Origin: Streptomyces sp. A0642
GTDB taxonomy: Bacteria; Actinomycetota; Actinomycetes; Streptomycetales; Streptomycetaceae
NCBI RefSeq assembly: GCF_004795105.1
Contig: NZ_SSBL01000004.1
Location: 62,001 to 126,000 of the forward strand
DNA length: 64,000 bases
Direction: 5' to 3'
The translations under genes and the position numbers were made by a program. How positions within the stretch are numbered: the first letter of the stretch is position 1; each line of letters begins with the position of its first letter. The notes below the pieces were generated by a model that worked only from the letters and a program-made list of their open reading frames with translations, was not told where the DNA came from and did no database searches. Positions 25,796 to 34,443 of the stretch are shown here, piece by piece.

Positions 25796-26468
25796 CCCCG
25801 TCGGGGCCGCCCGCCGGGTCCGTGCCGAAGGCGCGCAGGAAGGTGTCGACCCCGGCGGTGACGACCTTCGCGACGTCCTCCGGGTCGAGGGGCCGGGTGC
25901 CCAGCGCGCTCATCCCGGGCAGCTCCTCGTACACCAGCGCGATGAACTGGTTGGCCGCCCTGACCGGGTCCTCGACGCGCAGGTGCCCGGCGTTCGCGAG
26001 GCGGGCGAGCCGGCCCGCGAGCGCCTCCGTGAACTGGTTCGGACCGCTGGCCCGCACCGCGTCGAAGAGGTCCGGGAAGCGCACGGCCTCCGCGTACAGC
26101 AGCCGGCGCACGGACTCGGACTGCTCGTCGCAGTAGCAGTCGACGAGCTTCGTGGCGAGGTCCTCCAGGCCCGGGCGCAGCTGGTCCGGATCGGTCGGGA
26201 AGGCGGTGAGGACGTCGAGGGTCTTGGCGTTGGAACGGGCGGCGGTCTCCGTCATCACATGCCGGAACAGCTTCTCCTTCGACCCCAGGTGGTTGTAGAT
26301 CGTCGGCTTGGACACCCCGGCCTCGGCGGCGATCACGTCCAGGCTCGCCTGCGCGTATCCGACCTGCGCGAAGACCCGCAGGGCGGCCTCCACGATCGCC
26401 CTGCGCTTGTCCAGCCGCCCTCGGTCCACCGGGCCGCGGGCCGTCTGTTCGTTCTCGCCAACACTCAT
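25785..26468 (-). CDS. TetR-family repressor
   Basis: A 227-aa protein. The N-terminal HTH is clear: RRAIVEAALRVFAQVGYAQA, then DVIAAEAGVSKPTIYNHLGSKEKLF (about residues 22-70). The C-terminal ligand domain carries the motif YAEAVRFPDLFDAV seen in AcrR-like drug-responsive repressors. It is divergent from the MFS transporter with a palindromic operator between them, so it most likely represses the transporter until the product or an intermediate binds. Corresponds in position and type to the TetR gene of abyssomicin clusters. Confidence 0.93.
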   Translation of the reverse strand: MSVGENEQTARGPVDRGRLDKRRAIVEAALRVFAQVGYAQASLDVIAAEAGVSKPTIYNHLGSKEKLFRHVMTETAARSNAKTLDVLTAFPTDPDQLRPGLEDLATKLVDCYCDEQSESVRRLLYAEAVRFPDLFDAVRASGPNQFTEALAGRLARLANAGHLRVEDPVRAANQFIALVYEELPGMSALGTRPLDPEDVAKVVTAGVDTFLRAFGTDPAGGPDGVSG

Positions 26469-26497
26469 GGGGCCATGCTACCGTGCCAGCCACAGAA

Positions 26498-26537
26498 TTT
26501 AACTACCCAGTAAAATTTTCTGGGTGGAGTGGTTAAA
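26498..26537. promoter_or_regulatory. TetR operator and divergent promoter region
   Basis: An inner inverted repeat, ACCCAG (26505-26510) / CTGGGT (26520-26525), encloses an AT-rich core AAA-A-TTT with only the three symmetric positions mismatched. An outer pair, TTTAAC (26498-26503) / GTTAAA (26532-26537), flanks it. The low GC here is exceptional for this window. The site lies between the TetR and MFS starts and abuts the MFS ribosome binding site (AAAAGGAG). Confidence 0.8.
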
Positions 26538-26547
26538 AGGAGTTGCC

Positions 26548-28008
26548 GTGTCTGAAACAAAGGCGGCGGAGAGCGGGCCTGCCCGGCTCGATGCCGCACT
26601 GCTCACGCTCGTCGGCGTCATGGTGCTCGGCGGGATGATGTCCTACCTGGACGCGACGATCGTCAACGTCGGGATCAGCACGCTGGGCGGCGAGTTCCAC
26701 GCGACGCTGGCCACCATCGAGTGGGTGACCACCGGTTATCTGCTCGCGGTCGCCCTGGCGATCCCGCTGGCCGGCTGGGCCGTGGTCCGGTTCGGCGCCA
26801 AACGCATGTGGCTGCTGGGCCTGTCGGTCTTCCTCATCGGCTCGACCCTGTGCGCCTTCGCCTGGAACGCGGAGAGCCTGATCGCCTTCCGCATCGTCCA
26901 GGGCTTCGGCGGCGGTATGGTCGACCCGATCATGATGACCGTCGTCGCGGGCGCCGCGGGGCCCGCCAGGATCGGCCGGGTCATGGGGCTGGTCTCCGTG
27001 CCGATCACGCTCGGCCCGGTGCTGGGTCCCGTCATCGGCGGGCTGCTGCTGGACAACTTCTCCTGGGAGTGGATGTTCCTGGTCAACATCCCCTTCGCGC
27101 TCGCCGCGATCGTGCTGGCGATCCGGGTGCTGCCCGCCGATCCGCCGCCGAGCGGTGATCCGGTGCCGTTCGACGCCCTGGGTGTCGCGCTGCTCTCACC
27201 CGGCTTCGCCGCGCTCGTCTACGCCCTGTCCCAGGCCGGGGGCGACGGCTTCGGCAGCACCAAGGTGATCATCGGGCTGGCCGTGGGCGTGGCCCTGTTC
27301 GTCGCGTACACGGTGCACGCCCTGCGCACCACCGTCACTCCTCTGCTCGATCTCCGGCTGTTCAGCAGCAAGGGCTTCAGCGCGAGCGTGACCACCATGT
27401 TCCTGCTCGGCGGCGGCCTGTTCTCGCTGCTCTTCCTGCTGCCGCTCTACTACCAGCAGGTGCACGGCCACAGCGTCCTCGAATCCGGTCTGCTGCTCGC
27501 CCCGCTGGGCCTCGGCACCCTGATCGGCATGCCGATCGCCGGCAACCTCGCGGACAAGGTCGGCGCCCGCCGGCTGGTGCCCACCGGCGCACTGCTCATC
27601 GGACTCGGCGCCCTGGTCTTCACCGGCTCGGACGCCGGCACCTCGCAGATCGCGCTGACCGCGGCCCAGTTCGCCGCCGGCTTCGGCATGGGCCTGGTGG
27701 GCGCGCCCACCATGGGATCGGTCTACAAGACGGTGCCGGGCGAGGCGGTCGCGGGCGCCACCGGCGCTGTCTTCATCCTCAACCAGATCGGCGCCTCGCT
27801 GGGCATCGCGGTCGTGGCGCTGATCCTCCAGGGCGGCGGCTCCCACGCGGCCCCGACCGCCGACTCCTTCGGCAACGCCTTCTGGTGGCCGGTCGCCGCC
27901 GCCGTCGTGGTCTTCGCCGCGGGCCTGCTGCTGCCGGGGAAGCCCCGGGCGGAACCGGCCGCGGCCGGAGCACCGGCCGATGCGGAGCCGGTCACCGACC
28001 ACGCCTGA
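26548..28008 (+). CDS. DHA2-family multidrug exporter (14 TMS MFS)
   Basis: A 486-aa protein; GTG 26548 follows AAAAGGAG by 5 nt. Typical EmrB/QacA features: [20 protein letters not shown] in TM1, [47 protein letters not shown], and motif C in TM5 ([22 protein letters not shown]). About 14 hydrophobic segments. Probably exports the spirotetronate and gives self-resistance. Controlled by the adjacent TetR through the operator in front of it. Abyssomicin clusters have an MFS exporter of the same class. Confidence 0.93.
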   Translation: MSETKAAESGPARLDAALLTLVGVMVLGGMMSYLDATIVNVGISTLGGEFHATLATIEWVTTGYLLAVALAIPLAGWAVVRFGAKRMWLLGLSVFLIGSTLCAFAWNAESLIAFRIVQGFGGGMVDPIMMTVVAGAAGPARIGRVMGLVSVPITLGPVLGPVIGGLLLDNFSWEWMFLVNIPFALAAIVLAIRVLPADPPPSGDPVPFDALGVALLSPGFAALVYALSQAGGDGFGSTKVIIGLAVGVALFVAYTVHALRTTVTPLLDLRLFSSKGFSASVTTMFLLGGGLFSLLFLLPLYYQQVHGHSVLESGLLLAPLGLGTLIGMPIAGNLADKVGARRLVPTGALLIGLGALVFTGSDAGTSQIALTAAQFAAGFGMGLVGAPTMGSVYKTVPGEAVAGATGAVFILNQIGASLGIAVVALILQGGGSHAAPTADSFGNAFWWPVAAAVVVFAAGLLLPGKPRAEPAAAGAPADAEPVTDHA

Positions 28009-28077
28009 GCCGCGTGCCCCGGCACGGGGCGCCCGGTACTCCGCCGCTCCTCCCGCATGTGCCTGTCCGTCCAGCCC

Positions 28078-28105
28078 GCGCCGCCGGACCCCCGTCCGGC
28101 GGCGC
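28078..28105 (+). terminator. 12-bp perfect hairpin between MFS and monooxygenase genes
   Basis: GCGCCGCCGGAC / GTCCGGCGGCGC around a CCCC loop. It lies 69 bp after the MFS stop and only 9 bp before the GGAGG of the next gene. It may terminate the MFS transcript, or stand in a leader and modulate expression of the monooxygenase. Confidence 0.65.
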
Positions 28106-28124
28106 GCTCCTTCCGGAGGTCTCC

Positions 28125-29168
28125 ATGAGCCGACCCCTCGGCATCCCCCTGTCCGTGCTCGACGTGGTGCCCGTCTTCGAGGGCGGCTCCGCGACCCAGG
28201 CGCTGCGCGACACCGTCGCGCTGGCTCCGCGTGTCGAGGAACTGGGCTATCTGCGCTACTGGGTGGCCGAGCACCACAGCACCCCCAGCCTCGCCACCTC
28301 GGCGCCCGCCATCCTCGCCGGACGTCTGGCCGCCGCCACGACCACCTTGCGGGTCGGCTCCGGGGGCGTGCTGCTGCCCAACCACGCCCCGCTGGTGGTC
28401 GCCGAGCAGTTCGGCACCCTGGAGGCGCTCCACCCCGGCCGCGTCGACCTGGGCCTGGGACGCGCCCCCGGCACCGACCCGCACACGGCCCGCGCGCTGC
28501 GCCGGGCGCCCGAGCGGGGCGGGGACGACTTCTCCCACCAGGTCGGCGAGCTGAGCGGCTACTTCGCGCCCGCCGACCCCGCTTCCCCGATCACCGCCGT
28601 GCCGGCGGCCGACGGCAGGCCGGACCTCTGGATGCTCGGCTCCAGCCCGGCCAGCGCCGAACTCGCCGGCTCGCTGGGACTGCCGTACGCCTTCGCCCAC
28701 CAGATCAACCCGCACGCCACGGCCTACGCGCTGGACCGCTACCGCGAGGCCTTCAGGCCCTCGCCCCACCTGGCCCGGCCGCGCACCCTCATCTCCGCGC
28801 TGACCACCGTCGCCGGCACGGACCGGGCCGCTCGCGAGGTCGCCGCCCCCTATCTGCTCGGCAAGATAAAGATGCGCACGGTACGGCGCTTCGACGCGTT
28901 CCCGTCCGCGCACACGGCGGCCGGGTACGCGTACGCGGAGGCCGAGCTGGAGTTCCTGGAGGAGCTGGCCGAACGCCAGCTGATCGGCGCGCCGGACACC
29001 GTGCGCGACAAGCTGGCCGAGCTGGTGGAGCGCACGGGGGCCGACGAGCTGATGGCCCTGACCGTCGTGCCGGACCAGGGGGAGCGGCTGCGCTCGTTCG
29101 AACTGCTGGCACAGGCGGCCAGGGAAGTGTTCCCCGGCTCCCCCGAGGGCGTTTCAGCCCGGCTTTAG
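28125..29168 (+). CDS. Luciferase-like (LLM class) flavin-dependent monooxygenase
   Basis: A 347-aa TIM-barrel protein, ATG behind GGAGG. LLM blocks: [78 protein letters not shown] (read as consecutive segments) and [20 protein letters not shown]. Such enzymes use reduced FMN (some F420) for hydroxylation or Baeyer-Villiger oxidation. The flavin reductase at 25295 is the likely partner. In neo-abyssomicin biosynthesis a pair of this kind (AbmE2/AbmZ) is reported, to my recollection, as a Baeyer-Villiger oxidase. The stop codon TAG lies inside the candidate SARP box for the next operon. Confidence 0.88.
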   Translation: MSRPLGIPLSVLDVVPVFEGGSATQALRDTVALAPRVEELGYLRYWVAEHHSTPSLATSAPAILAGRLAAATTTLRVGSGGVLLPNHAPLVVAEQFGTLEALHPGRVDLGLGRAPGTDPHTARALRRAPERGGDDFSHQVGELSGYFAPADPASPITAVPAADGRPDLWMLGSSPASAELAGSLGLPYAFAHQINPHATAYALDRYREAFRPSPHLARPRTLISALTTVAGTDRAAREVAAPYLLGKIKMRTVRRFDAFPSAHTAAGYAYAEAELEFLEELAERQLIGAPDTVRDKLAELVERTGADELMALTVVPDQGERLRSFELLAQAAREVFPGSPEGVSARL

Positions 29169-29170
29169 AC
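29153..29170 (+). promoter_or_regulatory. Candidate SARP box upstream of the ABC transporter operon
   Basis: TTCAGCC (29153) and TTTAGAC (29164) are direct repeats with an 11-bp period, overlapping the stop codon of the monooxygenase gene. A -10-like GACAGT follows 8 nt after the second copy. The site ends 60 bp before the ATG of the lipoprotein gene. Confidence 0.5.
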
Positions 29171-29230
29171 GGACTCGCGACAGTACGAGCGGCACCCCCT
29201 CACCTCGTTTCCATGTCCCGGAGTCCCTAT

Positions 29231-30868
29231 ATGCACCCGCGCCGTACCCCTCGCAGAGCCGTCCTGCTGTCCGTCCTGCTGCTCGCCGCCGTCACCGCGT
29301 GCAGCTCGGACGGCGGCTCCGCCCCCGCCGCGCAGGCGAAGCCCCGCAGCGGCGGCAGCCTCACCTACGCGGCGCAGCAGGAACCGGACTGCTGGGACCC
29401 GCACACCAGCGCGCAGGACGTGACCGCCTTCGTCCAGCGGCCCGTCTTCGACTCGCTCGTCTACCAGACACCGGAGGGTGAGCTTGAGCCGTGGCTGGCG
29501 AAGTCGTGGAAGACCTCGGAAGGGGGCCGGACGTACACCTTCGACCTGCGCGAGGACGTCACCTTCCACGACGGGGAGCACCTGGACGCGGCGGCGGTGA
29601 AGGCCAACTTCGACCACATCACCGCCAAGGCGACCCAGTCGCAGTACGCGGCGGGCCTGCTCGGCCCCTACTCCCGCACCACCGTGAAGGGGAAGTACGA
29701 GGTCGAGGTCCGCTTCAGCCGGCCGTACGCCCCGTTCCTCCAGGCGGCCAGCACCACCTATCTGGGGATGGCGTCGCCCGCGTCGCTGAAGGCGGGGGCC
29801 GACAAGCTCTGCGCGGGCACGGACTCCGTCGGCTCCGGGCCGTTCGAGGCGGGTGCCTACACCCGGGGCCAGAAGCGCGGATACACCAAGAACGCCGCCT
29901 ACGCGTGGGCGCCGAAGGACGCCGGTCACAGCGGGCCCGCCCGGCTGGACTCCTTCACCGTGCGCTTCCTCACCGAGGACGCCACCCGGGTGGGCGCGCT
30001 GGCTTCCGGCCAGGTCGACGCCGCGGCCGCGATCCCGGCCAACCAGATCGCGACGGTACGCAGGAACGCGCGGCTGGACGTCGTCGGCAAGGACGTCCCG
30101 GGCGCGGTCGACACGTTCTACCTGAACACCAGGAGCCCGCTGTTCTCGGACGCCCGGGTGCGCAAGGCGTTCCAGCGGTCCATCGATCTGGACGCCCTGG
30201 TGAAGTCGGTGTTCCAGGGCACCGGCACCCGGGCCTGGAGCACCCTGTCCCCCGCGACCCCGCACAGCTACGACTCCGCACTGGAGAAGAGCTGGCCCTA
30301 CGACCGGGCGCTCGCCGGCCGGCTGCTGGACCAGGCGGGCTGGACCGGCCGCGACTCCGAGGGCTACCGGACGAAGAACGGCAAGCGGCTCACCGTCGTC
30401 GCCCCGGTCTACGGCACGGCCTCGGTCTTCTCCCAGGCCGTCCAGGGTGATCTGAAGAAGGCCGGGATCCATCTGGATCTCGCCGCCTCCACCGACGCCA
30501 CCGCGGTGTCCGCCCAGCTGGACGAGGGCCGCTACGACGTGGTCGAGACGTCCTGGGCGCGCGGAGACGGTGACATCCTCAGCAGCTTCTTCCTCTCCAC
30601 CGAATCGTCGGCGGGCGGCGGCCACAACTTCGCCAGGGTCGCCGACCCCGAGGTCGACGCGTGGCTGAAGAAGGCACAGGGCACCACGGACCCGGACCGG
30701 CGCGCCGAGTACTACGCGCAGGTGCAGAAGTGGACGATCGACCGCGCCGCGGTGGTCCCGGCCTACGTCCAGAAGGCGTCGGTCGGTGTGAACAGGAAGG
30801 TGCACGGGCTGCGGCTCTCGCTGTCGGCGTGGCCCGAGTTCTACGGCGCCTGGGTCGAGGCCGGCTGA
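29231..30868 (+). CDS. ABC transporter substrate-binding lipoprotein (Dpp/Opp type)
   Basis: A 545-aa protein; ATG 29231 follows GGAG by 7 nt (ATG 29213 is in frame but lacks an RBS). The N-terminus is a lipoprotein signal ending LLAAVTAC, so the mature protein is anchored outside the membrane. The body is an SBP family 5 fold: GGSLTYAAQQEPDCWDPHTS, EPWLAKSWKTSEGGRTYTF, DVTFHDGEHLDAAAVKANFD, VDTFYLNTRSPLFSDARVRK. This family binds peptides, nickel or other solutes. Its role in the cluster is unknown; abyssomicin clusters have a comparable ABC set (AbyF genes). First gene of a four-gene operon with 1-4 nt overlaps. Confidence 0.92.
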   Translation: MHPRRTPRRAVLLSVLLLAAVTACSSDGGSAPAAQAKPRSGGSLTYAAQQEPDCWDPHTSAQDVTAFVQRPVFDSLVYQTPEGELEPWLAKSWKTSEGGRTYTFDLREDVTFHDGEHLDAAAVKANFDHITAKATQSQYAAGLLGPYSRTTVKGKYEVEVRFSRPYAPFLQAASTTYLGMASPASLKAGADKLCAGTDSVGSGPFEAGAYTRGQKRGYTKNAAYAWAPKDAGHSGPARLDSFTVRFLTEDATRVGALASGQVDAAAAIPANQIATVRRNARLDVVGKDVPGAVDTFYLNTRSPLFSDARVRKAFQRSIDLDALVKSVFQGTGTRAWSTLSPATPHSYDSALEKSWPYDRALAGRLLDQAGWTGRDSEGYRTKNGKRLTVVAPVYGTASVFSQAVQGDLKKAGIHLDLAASTDATAVSAQLDEGRYDVVETSWARGDGDILSSFFLSTESSAGGGHNFARVADPEVDAWLKKAQGTTDPDRRAEYYAQVQKWTIDRAAVVPAYVQKASVGVNRKVHGLRLSLSAWPEFYGAWVEAG

Positions 30869-31833
30869 TGACGGTCCCGCACATACCCGTCGCGATCCGG
30901 GCCGTGACGGCCCGGGTCGGGGCGGCCGTCCTCGTCGTCTGGGGGGCGGCCACCTGCGCCTTCCTGGCGCTGCAGCTCATCCCCGGCGATCCGGTCCGCG
31001 CGATCGTCGGCTCGAACGCGCTGGTCGGGGCGGAGCAGCGTGAGGAGATACGCCGCCACTACGGCCTGGACCGGCCGCTGGCCGTCCAGTACGGCTCGTA
31101 TCTGAAGAAGCTGGTCTCGGGCGAGCTCGGTGACTCGTACCAGTTGCAGCAGTCGGTCTCCTCGCTGCTCGCCGGCCAGATCGGGGCAACGGCCCAGCTC
31201 GCCCTGTGGTCCTCGCTGTCGGCCGTGGTGCTGGCCGCCGCCGTGACCGTACTGACCTCCGGGCGCTCCCGGTGGCCGCGCCGGGTCTCGACCGCGGTGG
31301 AGCTGATCGTGGTGTCCACGCCGTCGTTCTGGCTCGGCATCATGCTGCTGACGGTCTTCTCGTTCCGTCTGGGGTGGCTGCCGGTCTCCGACGGTGGCGG
31401 CGCCCGCTCGCTGGTCCTTCCGGTGGTCACGCTGGCGCTGCCGATCGCGGCGGTGCTCACGCAGGTGATGCGGGAGGGACTGCTCGGCGCCCTGGAGCAG
31501 CCGTTCACTCTCACCGCCCGGTCGCGGGGGCTCGCCGAGCACACCGTGCGCTCGCACCACGCGCTGCGCCATGCCGCGCTGCCGGCGCTCACCCTCACCG
31601 GCTGGTTCACCGGAACGCTGCTCGGCGGGGCCGTGGTGGTGGAGAACGTGTTCGCGCGCCCGGGCATCGGACGGATCACCCTCCAGGCGGTGAGTGATCG
31701 CGATCTGCCGGTCGTGCAGGGCGTGGTGGCGCTGTCGGCCGTGGTGTTCGTCATGGTCGGCGCGCTGGTGGAAGTGCTGTACGCGGTCGTGGATCCCCGG
31801 CTGCGCAAGGGAACGGGGGTGGCCGCCGCATGA
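30868..31833 (+). CDS. ABC transporter permease, DppB type
   Basis: A 321-aa permease with about six membrane segments. The N-terminal helix ends in FLALQLIPGDPVRAIVG, the classic DppB/OppB start; LDRPLAVQYGSYLKKLVSGELGDSY (in segments) and the cytoplasmic EAA-like loop LTARSRGLAEHTVRSHHALRHAALPAL follow. Its ATG overlaps the stop of the lipoprotein gene (TGATG) and its 3' end overlaps the next permease by 4 nt. Confidence 0.92.
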   Translation: MTVPHIPVAIRAVTARVGAAVLVVWGAATCAFLALQLIPGDPVRAIVGSNALVGAEQREEIRRHYGLDRPLAVQYGSYLKKLVSGELGDSYQLQQSVSSLLAGQIGATAQLALWSSLSAVVLAAAVTVLTSGRSRWPRRVSTAVELIVVSTPSFWLGIMLLTVFSFRLGWLPVSDGGGARSLVLPVVTLALPIAAVLTQVMREGLLGALEQPFTLTARSRGLAEHTVRSHHALRHAALPALTLTGWFTGTLLGGAVVVENVFARPGIGRITLQAVSDRDLPVVQGVVALSAVVFVMVGALVEVLYAVVDPRLRKGTGVAAA

Positions 31834-32702
31834 GTGTGGAACAGGCCGTACGGGCCGGGACACCGGTCCCGGCGGCCGGCGGGGTCCGCAGGGGCCGGGT
31901 GCGGCCGGGGGTCCTGGCCGCCGCCGTGCTGCTGGGGCTGATCCTGCTGGCCGCGCTGGCGCCCTCGGTGCTGGCGGGCGGCAGCCCGACCGACACGGAT
32001 CCGGTGCACGCGCTCCAGGCACCGGGCGCAGCCCACTGGTTCGGTACGGATCAGCTGGGCCGTGACGTCTTCACCCGGGTGGTGCACGGAACCCGCTACT
32101 CGCTGGCCATCGGGGCCGCGGCGACCGGCGCCGGAGTCGGGCTCGCGGTGGTGTGGGGGCTGGCCGCCGCGCTGTCCGGCCGGTTCGGCGACGCCGTGCT
32201 GATGCGCGCCGCCGACGCGCTGCTGGCGCTGCCGGGGCTGCTGCTCGCGCTCATGGTCGTCCTCATCGCGGGCAAGGGGGTGCTGGGCACCACGGTCGCC
32301 GTCGCCGTGGGGACCGCGCCGGGGTTCGCCCGGGTGGTGCGCGCCCAGGCGCTGGTCGTCAGGCGGTCCGGATATGTGGAGTCCGCGGTGGCGCTGGGCG
32401 TTCCACGTCCGCTGATCGTGCTGCGGCATGTGCTGCCCAACACGCTGGGGCCGCTCCTGGTGCTGGCGACGGTCACGCTCGGGGCGTCCATCTCCACCGG
32501 GGCGGCGCTGAGCTATCTGGGGCTCGGCGCCCAGCCGCCGACCCCCGAGTGGGGCGCGATGCTGACGGAGGGCCAGGGGTTCCTCGACCAGGCCTGGTGG
32601 ATCGCGCTCTTCCCGGGCCTGCTGCTGGTCGGCACGGTCCTCGCGGTCACCGTCGTGGGCCGCCACGCACAGGCACGAACCGAAGGGCGGGCCGCCTCAT
32701 GA
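31830..32702 (+). CDS. ABC transporter permease, DppC type
   Basis: A 290-aa permease, partner of the preceding one. Family blocks: HWFGTDQLGRDVFTRVVHGTRYSL (in segments), the EAA-like loop SGYVESAVALGVPRPLIVLRHVLPN, and AALSYLGLGAQPPTPEWGAML near the C-terminus. About six membrane segments. Overlaps both neighbours by 4 nt. Confidence 0.92.
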   Translation: MSVEQAVRAGTPVPAAGGVRRGRVRPGVLAAAVLLGLILLAALAPSVLAGGSPTDTDPVHALQAPGAAHWFGTDQLGRDVFTRVVHGTRYSLAIGAAATGAGVGLAVVWGLAAALSGRFGDAVLMRAADALLALPGLLLALMVVLIAGKGVLGTTVAVAVGTAPGFARVVRAQALVVRRSGYVESAVALGVPRPLIVLRHVLPNTLGPLLVLATVTLGASISTGAALSYLGLGAQPPTPEWGAMLTEGQGFLDQAWWIALFPGLLLVGTVLAVTVVGRHAQARTEGRAAS

Positions 32703-34378
32703 CCACCGCATCGTCCAGGGGGACGGCCCCGGGCCCCACGGAGGCGCGGGCCGACGGGCCCGCCCGGGAGGCGGCCCTGCTGCTCGACGTCGCCGGGCTG
32801 AACGTGCGGTTCGGCACCGGGCCCGGTCAGGTCCACGCCGTGCGGGACGCCTCGTTCTCCCTCGCCGCGGGCCGCTGCCTGGCCGTCGTCGGTGAGTCGG
32901 GTTCGGGCAAGAGCGCACTGGCCCGCAGTCTCCTGGGGCTCGCCGGGCCGACCGCCGGGGTGTCGGCGGACCGGTTGCGCATCACGGGCCGCGAGGCCCG
33001 GGAGTTCGGTCCCCGCCAGTGGCGTGCGGTACGGGGCCGGCGCGTCGGCCTGGTCGCCCAGGACGCGCTCGTCGCACTGGACCCGTTGCGGCCCGTCGGC
33101 AAGGAGATCGCGGAACCGCTGCTCACGCACGGGGTCGTCCCGCGCAAGGAAGCCGGGGCGCGCGTCCTCGCCCTGCTGGAGCGGGTCGGTGTGCCCGAAC
33201 CCGCCGAACGGGCCCGGGCGTACGTCCACCAGTTGTCGGGAGGGCTGCGGCAGCGGGCCCTGATCGCCTCGGCGATCGCCGCCGAGCCCGGTGTCCTGAT
33301 CGCGGACGAGCCGACGACCGCGCTGGACGCCTCGGTCCAGTCCCGGATCCTCGCGCTCCTCGGCGAGCTGAGGGCCGGGGGCACCGGCCTCCTCCTGATC
33401 AGCCACGACCTGGCCGTCGTGGAGGCGCTCGCCGACGAGGTCGCCGTGATGAAGGACGGCCGGATCGTGGAGTCAGGACCGGTCGGCAGCGTGCTGGAGG
33501 CGCCGGAACACCCGTACACGAAGGCGCTGTTGGCCGCCATTCCGGGCAGTCGCCCGCGGCGGGCCCGAGCCGCGGTGGAATCGGACGGCGGCGAGCCGCT
33601 CCTCGACGTCTCCCGCGTCACCAAGGTGTTCAAGGGTGCGCGCGGCACCCGCCGGACCGCGGTCGCCGATGTGTCCTTCGGACTGCGACCGGGTGAGACG
33701 CTCGGCCTGGTCGGCGAGTCGGGGTCGGGCAAGTCCACCCTGGCCCGCGTGGTCCTCGGTCTGGTGGCGCCGGACAGCGGCGCGGTGCGGCTGGCGGGAA
33801 CACCGTGGAGCACCCTTCGGGAGCGTGAGCGCAGGCAGTGGCGTCACACCGTGCAACTCGTGCCGCAGGATCCGCTCAGCGCCTTCGATCCACGCTGGAG
33901 CGTCGCCCGGATCGTGGGCGAGGCGCTGGCCACGGCAGGCGTCGGGCGCGGTGAGCGGCAGGCCCGCACCGTCCGGCTGCTGGAGCAGGTGGGGCTGTCG
34001 GAGCAGCATCTGGAGCGGCGGCCGCTCGCGCTGTCCGGCGGGCAGCGCCAACGGGTCGCCATCGCGCGCGCTCTGGCGCCCTCGCCCCGGCTGCTCGTCT
34101 GCGACGAGCCGGTCTCGGCGCTCGATGTGTCCGTGCAAGCACAAGTGCTGGATCTCCTGAGGCAGTTGCAGGAGGACCTCGGGCTGGCGACGCTCTTCAT
34201 CTCGCACGATCTCGCGGTCGTCCGGGAGATCTGCGCACGCGTGCTGGTGATGAAGGACGGCCGGATCGTGGAGTCGGGGCCGGTGGAGGAGGTGTTCGCG
34301 AAACCCGCGCACCCGTACACCCGGGCCCTGCTGGAGGCGGTGCCACGGCGGGCGCGTACCGCACAAGAGCGGCTTTAG
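32699..34378 (+). CDS. Fused double ABC ATPase (DppD-DppF type)
   Basis: A 559-aa protein with two complete nucleotide-binding domains in one chain. Domain 1 (about 30-280): GESGSGKSA, LSGGLRQRA, VLIADEPTTALD. Domain 2 (about 295-545): GESGSGKST, LSGGQRQRV, LLVCDEPVSALD. Each ends with the oligopeptide-transporter tail HPYTKALLAAIP or HPYTRALLEAVP. It powers the two permeases encoded upstream. Fusion replaces the usual separate DppD and DppF genes. The stop codon lies inside the candidate SARP box of the next operon. Confidence 0.93.
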   Translation: MTTASSRGTAPGPTEARADGPAREAALLLDVAGLNVRFGTGPGQVHAVRDASFSLAAGRCLAVVGESGSGKSALARSLLGLAGPTAGVSADRLRITGREAREFGPRQWRAVRGRRVGLVAQDALVALDPLRPVGKEIAEPLLTHGVVPRKEAGARVLALLERVGVPEPAERARAYVHQLSGGLRQRALIASAIAAEPGVLIADEPTTALDASVQSRILALLGELRAGGTGLLLISHDLAVVEALADEVAVMKDGRIVESGPVGSVLEAPEHPYTKALLAAIPGSRPRRARAAVESDGGEPLLDVSRVTKVFKGARGTRRTAVADVSFGLRPGETLGLVGESGSGKSTLARVVLGLVAPDSGAVRLAGTPWSTLRERERRQWRHTVQLVPQDPLSAFDPRWSVARIVGEALATAGVGRGERQARTVRLLEQVGLSEQHLERRPLALSGGQRQRVAIARALAPSPRLLVCDEPVSALDVSVQAQVLDLLRQLQEDLGLATLFISHDLAVVREICARVLVMKDGRIVESGPVEEVFAKPAHPYTRALLEAVPRRARTAQERL

Positions 34379-34380
34379 AA
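34363..34380 (+). promoter_or_regulatory. Candidate SARP box upstream of the acyltransferase-P450 operon
   Basis: ACAAGAG (34363) and TTTAGAA (34374) have an 11-bp period. The second copy, in the context GCGGCTTTAG, is nearly the same as the site at 29164 and overlaps the ATPase stop codon. The first copy is weaker (only the AAGA core matches). The site ends 63 bp before the acyltransferase start. Confidence 0.42.
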
Positions 34381-34443
34381 CCGGCCAACACGCGACTGCG
34401 AGCCTCGACGGGCCAGTTTCGGACAAGTCGGAGGTCATCAGCC

